DNA of 64,000 nucleotides from Letharia columbiana (Eukaryota; Ascomycota; Lecanoromycetes; Lecanorales; Parmeliaceae), in contig NW_023501047.1 of NCBI RefSeq assembly GCF_014066305.1, positions 248,001-312,000 of the forward strand, read 5' to 3'. Below the pieces are notes generated by a model. That model was not told the DNA's origin. It searched no databases and saw only the letters and a program-made list of their open reading frames with translations. The first letter of the stretch is position 1. Every line of letters begins with the position of its first letter. Shown here one piece after another: positions 35,051 through 45,013 of the stretch. Both the position numbers and the translations under genes were made by a program.

Positions 35051-36456
35051 CTTGGCTTTGGAATAGAAAATACATCATTCTACCTGATCAAAATATGCAG
35101 CGATCGGACTGCGCTCGGAGCACACTACATGATCGGAAATATGATATGCGGGAATATGTACGCGGACAGATGTGTCGCTAATATACGATAACAGATCGGG
35201 CGCATATACTCAAACAATACTGAAACCGGACAAAGGCAGATAAGGAGACTCTGAGTAGCCTCAACCGTTTTGTGTCAAAGCTGTCGCCCGGTACTGCGCT
35301 TTTATGAGAGGTCGTTGCGCATTGAACTGGAGAGACACCGCGTTGGTGGAGGAAAAAGATATTCTCGAGCCGCGGTCCACTGCGCAGTCTGCCGCATACG
35401 GGCTCGAGCACCAGTGGATAAACAGAAGCATGTTGCTATCAACGTCATAACAAGGTCGCTGGAACTAAGTAGGGAGGAATCAATCACCCTCGCCCGCCCT
35501 TGTCACAAGCCTGTCAGTCCTCAGACTGTTCATGCGAACAAGTACCGCGCTGAACATGCAACAACGCGCATATCGTCTTAGTGGAGGGGTGTAGTGTATA
35601 CAGATTGAAACCGCCTGAAATTCTGAAACGTGAGAAATCTTCAGGTTGGAACAGTGAGAACTTGAGGCATTGAGTTCCGCGTCTAACATGACCCCCCCAG
35701 CGCCAGTCCTATCAAACCAGGAAATCACTGTGGTATCTGTCCATGGAGACTCCCATCTCTGGACGGCGTAGGAACTCCGAACATGTTTCCTTCTGAGTGT
35801 CCCACTCACGGTGCTGTGGATTCAGCTCGAGAAGAAAGCGAGGCCGAGGAAGAGCTTGCACAGCGTTTCTCTACAGCTTCGATGCAGTCAGACACTTGAG
35901 GGGCTCGAAAGAAGAGAAGTCTTGATGGGATATCTATTTGGAAGCGATGACGTGTCAGTTGGTAGCAGGGCCATGGCCTGTAGTGGGACGCTGGCTGGGT
36001 TTGCAGTAGCAATTTCGGTCGATTGCTGAAATCAGGTCAAAGGACCGCCTATGAGAATGTCGATGTGCATTGAGCTCTGCATCGAAGACGAAGAGCATCG
36101 GAGTTCTGTTCTGGGTTATGTCTGCAAATGTCTATGGTTAGGTGGCTTCAATGAAAACGAGAATCGAAGCAGTAGAGCCTGAGTCCCTCAAAGAGCCACG
36201 CTCTCACTTGAAACAGCATAGACGTTTCTTTTGCAGCTGAACCTTTTTCCTTGAATGCGATGTGCTAAACAACTCGTGCGAAGAATCTTAAAGGAGCAGA
36301 CAAAGCGCAATGCGAGGTGCCCGAGCAAGGATCGAAATATTCACTATCCATCTTTTTCCATGTCTGACATCGCACCGATCGTAATAACAAGGCCACCCTA
36401 CCATCCATATTGGGTACCTGGCTTGCCTGACGCGATGTCGAAGTAGGTCTATAGAC
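35051..36456. other. Gene-poor interval of 1.4 kb
   Basis: Several frames of 60-110 codons exist on both strands (for example minus 36012-35806 and 35809-35480), but none has a credible start, a splice partner or a recognisable domain. It includes the promoter of the secreted-protein gene at its left end and the 3' flank of the zinc-binding protein gene at its right end. Confidence 0.4.
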
Positions 36457-37770
36457 TTAGCAGGGCATCCGCAGTTTCTTCAGTCTGGCTTGGAGTTCTT
36501 CGCACTTGCTGCAAGATGCCCGGGTTTCCACGGACTGGAAGTCTGGGGTGTGGACAGTCGCGTGACTCTGAATAGATGCTGGCCGTGTGGTAAGAGTTGA
36601 GGGCCTTCCAAGGGCCATCTTTTTAATCGCAGCTTCGGACGTCTTGCAGCCTGGAAACGATCAGAGACATTTTCTGCGTCATTAGCAAACAGGCGACTTA
36701 CCTCTTACAGCTTCTAGAACCTCATTCATAACCTCATCCTTATCCGCCCCATCGATTTCATTCCAGTACGTGTTGCACATCTCTACAAGATGCTTGGTGG
36801 CTCCGATCACGTACTGTTTAGCAACTTGTCGCTCCTGCTTTTTTTGAGTCAAGCCACCAAGATGCTGCTGGACGTCCTGGGAAAAATCAGAGCTGGCGGA
36901 CTCAGATCCATTGTGGAGGAAGTCTTGTTGTTTCGGAGAAGTGGCCTTTGCCTGGTCAAAGCCTCCGTTAAGAAGACTATTTTCCTTCGTATTTCCGTCT
37001 TCGGATTGGGCGAAGATTGTGGTACCATCCTCACAACTTTGGAGCTCTCTTTCGCACTTTGCGATCGATACATCGCTACTTCTCGAGCGCATTGCTCTTC
37101 AGTCAGTCCTATGCAGAGAGGTTGAAAGATTTGAGATCGATCGGACTCTCAAGTGTTAGAGAAGGTGGGGGAATTGGAACCTTGGGTGGTGAATCCGCTG
37201 GGCAAGATACTGCCAGCTTTCAACGTCGCTGTTGCTGGCTGATGGCCAGCACCTTTTGCTGGAAGGGAAGTGACAGTTTGTGGGAGACGTGGAGCCTCTT
37301 TGATAGGATCCTTGAGGTCGTAAGAAATCCAGGACTTTGCCTCGGAAGCTGCCTTGCTCGGCACTTCTTCCTCGTCACAATTCCAGCATTTTCCATGTTT
37401 AGCGATATCTCGAGCTTTGCAGTAAGACCCAATGGCTTCGTTACAGCATTTTGTGTAGACCATTTGATCTTCCCGGGAGTACACCGCACCGCAGATCCAG
37501 CAGTTCTTTGGAAGGGCATTGTCAGCATCATTTGCATCACGTCTGATAACCCATTTTAAGATTCTGACCAAAACCTGAGTAGCTTACTGTCTCCGCAACC
37601 TTCTCAGATTCCATCGACCGCTGATTCTGAAGAGCTGCAGAAAGGCCACTTGCTCTGTTGCACATGTAGTCTCGGGGAATTTTCGTTTTCCTCGCATCTC
37701 CTGGCTGGCCAAGGTTGGGTTTTTCTGACTGCATGTCAGAAAATGCGTAGATTAGCAAAGTGCTCGACAT
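36457..37770 (-). CDS. Zinc-binding (RING-like Cys cluster) protein, five exons
   Basis: The model 37770-37588, 37505-37211, 37108-37035, 36984-36702 and 36650-36457 closes to 342 residues. The Cys pattern starts CWICGAVYS, continues with TKCCNEAIGSYC and ends GKCWNC, a degenerate RING or similar zinc fold at about residues 62-110. The C-terminal half is helical (QVAKQYVIGATKHLVEMCNTYWNEIDG) and ends with a second small Cys set (ASCSKCEEL). A TGA lies in frame at 37149-37151 and the frame shifts at about 37035. Both are removed by introns of 102 and 50 nt with GTATCT and GTGAGG donors. These two introns are inferred only from frame closure, so the middle of the model is less certain. Confidence 0.55.
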
Positions 37771-38163
37771 GGTGGCGGTAGTAAAAATGTAAGTGAAGGT
37801 CGGAGCAAATATCCGGACGAGATCTCGGTAAACAAAGGTGTGAGGATGACGCGAGATTTTTGATCCATCTCACTTCAACTATCCCATTGCGAAGTTTTAT
37901 TCCCAAATTCTGCATCAGAAAACGGTACAGTGCCTGGATGTTCTACCTCAGTACTGCCAGACTAATTGATGATGCTGAATTAGTCTTCATCAAAAGGAGT
38001 GCTCCCCAGAGTCACAATTCGCCACATAACTTTGGTCAGTTTACCTTATCTGAGTGCCCCGACTTGGTATGCCAGCCAACCTCCTTCAATGTAAAGTATT
38101 GCATGATGAAGCCTTTGCTGACAATCGGCAGTTCTTGCGGAACAAGTCGTTAGCAGCAAGATC

Positions 38164-39549
38164 ATGGAGACAAGCAGCGCAGAAACCGAAGCTCATGCCA
38201 CGCTCACACTCGAAGAAGAGATTCACTGCCACAAAGCCCGCATCTTCAGCCTACTCACCGACGCCCCCGTTGTTCGAGCCTGGAAAAACGCCATCTGTGA
38301 CGGTGCAGTGTACCTTGGCCAGGGTTTCTTCCCGAAGTCATATGCAGATCGATACTTCCAAACGTCGAGAGAGGATATCAGCTACGTGACCTTTAGCATA
38401 GTTACTGCATTCAAGGAGGACGGAATGGATGCTGAGGGAGAAAAGATCGAACGCTCTCAGTGCCACATATCGCCAGCACAACGTGAAGCTTCCGACTTCT
38501 TGATTGTTACCTTTTCCAACGATCACGACCTAATCGCACTGCTTCCCCATAGATTATACTGGCGAGTCGAAGGAGGCGAGAGCACTGGCAAAGACGAGTA
38601 TTTTCCTGATGAAATACCAGCCGCAACTTTATTCGCATACAGCTTCTCTACCAAACTTCTGCTAGCACACATTGACGAGGTCAAGCGAAGCGCCAACCGT
38701 CCTATGCACCCCACCACCACTCCATTCCAAATCGGGTTGGATGGACGAATCCCAAGGGCCGACACTCCGGTGGCCATTATGCCTGGAGTATCAGGAACAC
38801 AACTGACAGAATCTGACCGATCAATACAGGCTTCCGAAAAAGAAGAGGAAAAAGCACTGCGAATCATCCACGAGAAATTTCCCATGTGGAGATCGTCTAT
38901 GAACATCGACTTCTTGGACTACCAACCACTGCTGCGAGACTTCAGAATCGTCATCTCCAGGTGCTCAGAGTTCCCAAACGGTCTTGAAGCTGTCATCAGC
39001 CACAGTATTGTGGGCAAACCCAAGAACGGCGACAACCGCCATCACCTCAGATATGCTGATTATTTTCTCACGCACTCTATCACCTTGGACCCGAATTACG
39101 CTTTTTTCATTCCGCGTCGACTAATTCCCGAGGTCTGGTTTACATCGCCACGCCCACATGAATCTATGCCGAGAGAGCTCAGCGACTCTGGTCGCCTTAT
39201 TAGCAACAAAAAATTTATCCTCGAGATGGATTACGCAGGAAGATGGGCCAAGGACGTCTGGGGCATTATCAGCAAATATCCACCAGGCGAACATCCCACT
39301 CCTGCAAAAGAAAAGGAAGAAAAGTTGAAGAAGGCGTTCCCATGGCCAGAGAGAGAAGCGCAGTTCACGTTTGAAAAAGATTCAACGCCAAATAAAGCCC
39401 GAAGAGACAGAGAGCATCTGTTTTCTCAGCACGATACTGGACCGGGTGAAGATGGTGCAGTGCAGCCCAGCGATGTCTCCCTTCTCGCAGAACACTACTT
39501 CGAGAAGGCGTCATTGGACCAGAAGGAGGCTGAAGATGATGCTACCTGA
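38164..39549 (+). CDS. Uncharacterised 461-residue protein
   Basis: A single-exon frame from ATG 38164. It looks soluble, with no signal peptide or membrane segment. Recognisable features are compositional: an N-terminal acidic stretch, a hydrophobic-aromatic region (DFLIVTFSNDHDLIALLPHRLYWRV), a central block SMNIDFLDYQPLLRDFRIVISR, and a charged Lys/Glu-rich C-terminal third. No known family is recognised. Uniform coding composition and a clear start make it very likely a real gene. Nothing nearby suggests a function. Confidence 0.75.
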   Translation: METSSAETEAHATLTLEEEIHCHKARIFSLLTDAPVVRAWKNAICDGAVYLGQGFFPKSYADRYFQTSREDISYVTFSIVTAFKEDGMDAEGEKIERSQCHISPAQREASDFLIVTFSNDHDLIALLPHRLYWRVEGGESTGKDEYFPDEIPAATLFAYSFSTKLLLAHIDEVKRSANRPMHPTTTPFQIGLDGRIPRADTPVAIMPGVSGTQLTESDRSIQASEKEEEKALRIIHEKFPMWRSSMNIDFLDYQPLLRDFRIVISRCSEFPNGLEAVISHSIVGKPKNGDNRHHLRYADYFLTHSITLDPNYAFFIPRRLIPEVWFTSPRPHESMPRELSDSGRLISNKKFILEMDYAGRWAKDVWGIISKYPPGEHPTPAKEKEEKLKKAFPWPEREAQFTFEKDSTPNKARRDREHLFSQHDTGPGEDGAVQPSDVSLLAEHYFEKASLDQKEAEDDAT

Positions 39550-41022
39550 TTTTCGGACGATCGGGACATTTGTCAAGTTGCTGGAATTGCGAACTCCGTA
39601 GTGCTGGTGCTACCGCATGATCAAAGATGGCTCCGTCGGCTACGTTTCAAGTGTCTATCATTTTTGTGCCAACGATCCAAAGATTCAGGACTGCAGGGTT
39701 CTGATTTCATCTGCTAAAGCACACTTACAGCATGTCCGGGGTTATTGTGCATAGATAAGAGCTTCGATGGCTTGGCGCCGTGGAGCGGCTTCGTTGGTAG
39801 CAGACGTTCATGTACGAGTATTCAGTTCAGCACTTACGACATCTTAGCTCTAGCAAATGCAAATCTACTCACAGTTTCGTTAGAGGCCATGCTGTGTTTC
39901 CCATCTCATGTGCAACCGCAACACCCAATCCCTGGATCTCTGCCAACCGCCAGCCTTCCATGTTGCCCATTTGAGAGTCTCTCCCGTGAACATCAACCCA
40001 GATCACCTCCCTGTATCAACGCTATTGCCGGTTTCTGAACACGTGTTGGCGGGGTATATGCCTCAAGATCGAGTGTCTTTCCCACGATAGATGCGACATC
40101 GGACAGCCTTCTTCCATTTCGTATCATCTCAGATAGATACCACCAATGTCACCCTAGATAAGCGCGAAACCATAGATCTATAATGGACCCTCAATGTTCC
40201 CCTAAGCGCCGTCGGGATCCAATCTGGTTCCGAAGATTGTTGGCCTGACAATGGCAGGGATGTCAAGAAGTTCGAGGGCCATAAAAGAAAGCATTCCTGA
40301 GACCTGTTTCCCACACATTGAAGTCGATGCTTTCCCCAAGGGGAAGATCTGTGCTCTTTGTCATCTCAACAAAGTCATTCTTCGCAAATTGGTCCAGAGC
40401 GTCACCCACCTACCGTCTCCATAAGAATTGATAGTCCAAAAAACCACCATGCTTTCGCTCGGCCTCTCACACCTGACGACCCTCTCAACCCTTCTTTGTC
40501 TCAGCCTTTACTCACAATGTTGTCAAACAAAATGAGCAGCACACCAACACAATAACCATAGAATCCCGTTATTCATCGCAACCCTCATCGGACCACGCGC
40601 GCTTGAAATTTCCGAAATCGAATGTTCCCACGATGATACGATATCATTCAAGGCTGTCAACCTTCCTCCTTCCAACGCGCATAAATCCTCTCCCATCGGC
40701 ATCGCCGCCGTAGAATTACGCGAACTCTAGATTAGAGGCACGGTCGCCGCTGACACCAAATGGCAAAATACCGAACACATGCTCCCAATGCATTTCGGTA
40801 AACTGCGAACCCGATTTGAGAGTGGGAAGGAAGATGTAAGGTACCTCTAGATTTCACTTCCTGTTCTCGGCCGGCTTGGCAACTACTCGGCCGAGTACGC
40901 TTGGCTGTTCTTGGCAATCTTTCACAAGATCAACTGCCATTCGCGCTTTCTTTTCCTCTTCATATGCTGACTATTATTTTCATCATTCGTACGTGGTCTT
41001 AATTTAACGGCATCTTGATGTT
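39550..41022. other. Gene-poor interval of 1.5 kb with possible gene relic
   Basis: Mostly non-coding. Between about 40360 and 40730 two frames have coding-like composition (for example PPTVSIRIDSPKNHHAFARP and CSHDDTISFKAVNLPPSNAH), but each is bounded by stops and no splice pair joins them convincingly. This may be a decayed gene. The last 300 bases are presumably the promoter of the PAP2 gene. Confidence 0.35.
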
Positions 41023-42308
41023 ATGGCGTCTGAGATCAAATCAAACGGTCGAGGCTCTGTTCGATTAGTACTTTCCTACATCATCGACTGGATTATAATA
41101 ATGTAAGCAGTCAAGCGTCCTGCAAACACGATGAACCACTGAAACGCCAAGCTGACATTGCCGTAGAGCAATTGCAGCAGTCGGCGCTGGATTCTCGGTC
41201 GCCACGCCCAATAAGAGACCCTTCGATGTCACCGATGCAGACATCTCCTTCCCATATGTCACAAAGGAAAAGGTCTCAACAGGCCTGCTGGTAGCCATCG
41301 GGCTTGTCGTTCCAGCCATTATTACATTCATCGTATGCCTCGCGGTCGTACCAGGTCCCGCATTTGAGAGTGCTTCCCGTTCGAAGATTTGGAAACGCAA
41401 GATATGGGAATGGAACGCTGCATGGATGGGCCTTGGGCTCTCGCTGGCTATTGCTTTCATGATCACATCTGGCACGAAGAATTTGGTTGGAAAGCCAAGG
41501 CCTAATATGCTTGCTCGATGTGAACCGGATCTGTCGCGACTCCTGAATAGCACGGTCGGGGGAATTGGTAATCAGGTCGATGAAGGAATCAACCTCGTCT
41601 CTTGGACCATCTGCCGTAATTCTGGTTCGACATTGGATGACGGGTTCAGAAGCTTTCCTAGCGGTCATTCGTCATGTGAGTTGGTAGATGAACCGGGTTC
41701 AGGCCTCTAATCATCAGCTGACATCTCTCCTCATAGTCTCCTTCGCCGGCCTGACATATTTCGCCTTGTTCCTCTGTACTAAATTGGCAGTCACTATACC
41801 CTTCCTTAACTACCAAGACATAGACAGGAACAAGCAGCATGTTAAGCCTCGCAAGCAAGCAGCTGCGCCGCCTACCTATCTCATTATCTTCCCGCTTGTA
41901 TCCATCAGTGCCGCAATCTATATCTCTTCGACACGGTATTCCGACTTCATGCATCACGGCTTCGATATCATCTCTGGTGCAATCCTGGGTATCGTTAGCG
42001 CATGGCTTGGCTTCCGCTGGTATCACCTTCCAATCAGCCGAGGTGGAGGCTGGGCATGGGCGCCTCGAAGCTCTGATCGATCTTTTCGCAGAGGGATTGG
42101 GCTTGTGACCTACGCCAGCGACGAGAAATCATACGATCGGAACGGGAGAGATCTCGAGTGTGGGCCCGGCGGTGAAGCGGTATCTGACGGTAATGGAACC
42201 GTACGGCCATATAAGACCAGCGAGGGCAGCGAAGGCATCGCGCTAACGGATCTGGATCATGTTCAACCACCCGGAGTGGGCGACTCAAGTAGGAGGTCGT
42301 TTCAGTAG
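41023..42308 (+). CDS. PAP2-family lipid phosphate phosphatase
   Basis: Dephosphorylates phosphatidic acid or related lipid phosphates, by analogy with yeast Lpp1/Dpp1. Exons 41023-41102, 41167-41675 and 41737-42308 give 386 residues. All three phosphatase motifs are present: KNLVGKPRP (KxxxxxxRP), the PSGHSS motif split by the second intron, and STRYSDFMHHGFD (SRxxxxxHxxxD, with Thr-Arg at the start). About six hydrophobic segments fit a membrane enzyme. The C-terminal 80 residues are hydrophilic and probably cytosolic. Phases close at both junctions. Confidence 0.92.
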
Positions 42309-43251
42309 AACGAATGCACTCTCTGCGTTCTCAAGTATACTAATATATAGCGCTTAGCTGGAGAAATGACAAACGTCTTGCCATCGTAAAATTGGAGCTG
42401 CCTGAGTACTTTGATAACGGCTCAGCATCTGGCACGCATAATATTCATTTCGTCAAAGGTGCGTTTTGCAATCAGAGGTTGGGAAACCGACTGCAGGCCC
42501 CGAGAGTTGTTTATTGCAAGCCCCACGTCAATTGATGCATTGACGACACTGGGCCAACAAGTCTGCGCATTGAGCAGATCGAGAGCAGACTATGTCCGTC
42601 ACTTGTATAAGATCGGTACCATCCGTCCATTCACACTTTTGAGTCCTAAGCCAGCGCGTTGAATCGCCACTGCGGTGTGTAGCAATCTCGGAAGTATTGA
42701 CTGGTTTCTGGATCTCTGTTGAATCTAGAGGCTTGGGGGCTTATTTGGCGTGTTGAGGATACGAGGCGCTCGGAAGGCTGAGTCATGAGCCACAGGGTAA
42801 AGTCTCGAAAATCTGGCGTACCTTCACCGTCTCTGTTGGTTTCATGATCGGTGCGATAGTATCAAAAGGCGCACCCAGGGAACCGGCGAATCCGTGAGGG
42901 GTTGTCAATGGAATCCGATGGAAGCAACGGCTTGATGTTTCGTAAATATCGAATATACAACTGACAGAAGCATACCCGGGTGCATGTATGCTTCGATCCT
43001 CATGGTCAGTCTAGTCAAATTGCCCTAGCCCTGATAAGAATACGGCATACCCCTCGGCCGATGATCTTTTCGCCTCCAGTAGGCCTTCCCAACAACGGTA
43101 GAGCAAGTCCCATCAATAAGGAGACTGCATTAGCCTGAATCGTAGGAGACTAGGGCCAAAACATCTTGGGAGAACATGAGGACGGCGACAGCGAGACCGT
43201 GAGAGGTCTATCGAAGTATGATTCGTATTGCTAGTAGATCATAAATTCCTC
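42309..43251. other. Intergenic, convergent 3' ends
   Basis: Lies between convergent genes. One 83-codon frame at 42411-42662 lacks a good start and similarity. No repeat is seen. Confidence 0.4.
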
Positions 43252-44283
43252 CTATGCGCTATCCAATGGATGGTCTTCGTACACGTAATGTAGCTTTCCC
43301 TTGAACTCCTGAAACAACAGACTCTCAAAATGGGGCGACCACACCGCAATGAAGTCTTCCCATTGTCCTTGTGTCAATTGCATTCTCCCTTGCCGCGTCA
43401 TTACGTCGAGCTTATCGCGCGCAATTTCCGCACCTTTCATTCGAAGTTTCCTCTCCCTACAGTCATCGACCCAATCCTGAAATACCGCTCGCTCTTCGTC
43501 TTCTTCAGTGTATGTTTCCTCAACGATTGGAATGCGTCCCATCATCATGGCATTAACGGATCGGAGCCGGGTACGGACGTGCTCGGTGGTCTCGCCAGGT
43601 TTCAAACCATGGGGGAGGTAGAAACGGGCGCTCGCAGCGCTGATACGGGCGAATAGGTCCATGATGTAAGTTACATCATTGCACCATGCCAAAGGTTCCG
43701 CGTCATAGCCACCCGAGTCCAGGAGGGCGATGGCATTGCCATTATGAGTCCATGAAGCCATTTCGTTGTCAGCAAAGAGGAAAGAGATTCGCTGCAGCAG
43801 AGGTACAGCACGTAGCTCCGCCCGGAGGTTTCGAAGATGCCTCCAAATATCAATCGCATCTGTCGGGCGATCAGGGTGGGGGGGCCATATCTCTACGACA
43901 AGATGAGGTATGCTGCCGTAGTCTCTTGAACATTGCTGTGCGATGAAACAGGTCTCTGCCACACTACCAAATTGAATGCCCTGATGGGTGACCCGGAGAA
44001 AAATCGGCCATGTTTGGACCAGATCGAGGACTTCAGTACGGACTTGGCTATTGACTAGTAGCAGCGGAGAAGGAGGGTCCCTCGAACCATCGGGTAATTT
44101 TTTTAGGTAAATGGCTTTCGGAGAAGGATTTCGAGTGGCCATAAGGTTGTGCCGGTAGATTTTGCGGCGCAGTTCAAGGGGAAGTTGTCGCAGTGGGAAA
44201 GGCTCTGATGCTTTCAGGTCCTGATCACTGATCGTTGCTTCCATGGCCGTGTCGGAAGAGACAACGTCTTTTGATGTCGTCAT
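43252..44283 (-). CDS. F-box-like protein (fungal LPLELRxKIY type)
   Basis: Single exon, 343 residues from the ATG at 44283. Near residue 32 it has LRQLPLELRRKIYRHNL, the start of an F-box-like motif common in large ascomycete families. A typical continuation follows, PLLLVNSQVRTEVLDLVQTWPIFLRVT, where a strand and NSQVRTE mark these proteins. The rest is helical and charged with conserved-looking EMASWTHNGNAI and QWEDFIAVWSPHFESLLF. Most such proteins have no assigned substrate. The open frame extends one codon upstream only through TTG. Confidence 0.75.
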   Translation of the reverse strand: MTTSKDVVSSDTAMEATISDQDLKASEPFPLRQLPLELRRKIYRHNLMATRNPSPKAIYLKKLPDGSRDPPSPLLLVNSQVRTEVLDLVQTWPIFLRVTHQGIQFGSVAETCFIAQQCSRDYGSIPHLVVEIWPPHPDRPTDAIDIWRHLRNLRAELRAVPLLQRISFLFADNEMASWTHNGNAIALLDSGGYDAEPLAWCNDVTYIMDLFARISAASARFYLPHGLKPGETTEHVRTRLRSVNAMMMGRIPIVEETYTEEDEERAVFQDWVDDCRERKLRMKGAEIARDKLDVMTRQGRMQLTQGQWEDFIAVWSPHFESLLFQEFKGKLHYVYEDHPLDSA

Positions 44284-44465
44284 CAAGCTGAATTGCTGTG
44301 AAAATGGCTGTTGTGCTACTTAGTCTCACGAGGAGACGCGAAATACTAGGAAATGCGAAATCTTAAATCCAGTAAACTTACCAAATAGGCTTCTTTGGTG
44401 GATTTGTGATAAATCCGCTTAGTCATTGCCCGAGAAAATCGTGTAATCTTCCCCGTACCTAATCC

Positions 44466-44479
44466 TTAGGGTTAGGGTT
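44466..44479 (+). repeat. Short interstitial telomere-like repeat, (TTAGGG)2TT
   Basis: Two perfect TTAGGG units and a further TT lie in tandem. TTAGGG is the telomere repeat of most filamentous ascomycetes. The block is too short to prove telomeric origin. Confidence 0.6.
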
Positions 44480-44505
44480 GGAGGGGGGGGTGTCTGCGAC
44501 GGCGT

Positions 44506-44577
44506 GGTAGGAAGGACGGTAGGAAAGACGGTAGGAAAGACGGTAGGAAAGACGGTAGGAAAGACGGTAGGAAAGAC
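44506..44577 (+). repeat. 12-bp minisatellite, six copies
   Basis: Unit GGTAGGAAAGAC is repeated six times head to tail; the first copy has one change (GGTAGGAAGGAC) and the other five are identical. It lies 27 bases from the telomere-like repeat. Confidence 0.95.
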
Positions 44578-45013
44578 GTAGACGTGTGGGAGGTGATAGC
44601 AATGGGAGGTAATAGTAGTAGTGGTAAGAAGGAAGGCCTTCTAATTGGATAGATTTGCTAAGAGATGTAGAATATCGACACGAGAAATCCACCAAATAGG
44701 CCGATTTTCTTCACCAATGCTACCCCAGTGGATGGCGCAGTTGGTGGCAAATCGCTGGAATTCCCACGACCTGAAGAATCCACGCTTAAAAAAAGTGGTC
44801 TGAAACTCCCTAATAATATACTGCGAGCGCAATCTGGATGGATTCTTTTCTGTCGGGGGATCGCGAAGTCTTTGAAGAATGGATATATTCTCTAAGCCAT
44901 GTATGCAGTCAGTTTGTATGCCAGTACAACATAGCACGAGTTACGGCAAATCCTATGCTCAACCAACACTTCTTTGCTCGTCCCCCACCCCCAAACATAC
45001 ACGCATCGATTAC

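Larger units (their letters stand above)
44284..45013. other. Intergenic with telomere-like and minisatellite repeats
   Basis: Between two minus-strand genes. It contains the two repeats listed next. A 98-codon minus-strand frame (44937-44641) has some coding character (FFKRGFFRSWEFQRF, DILHLLANLSN) but no recognised family and is not called as a gene. Confidence 0.4.

Noticed and set aside
35480..36012. Two adjoining minus-strand frames with a GTGAGT site between them, considered as a gene
   Set aside because: No acceptor gives a continuing frame with coding character, and no family resemblance was found.
44506..44577. Short regular repeats considered as a CRISPR array
   Set aside because: The 12-bp units are directly abutting with no spacers, and the genome is eukaryotic. 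It is a minisatellite.
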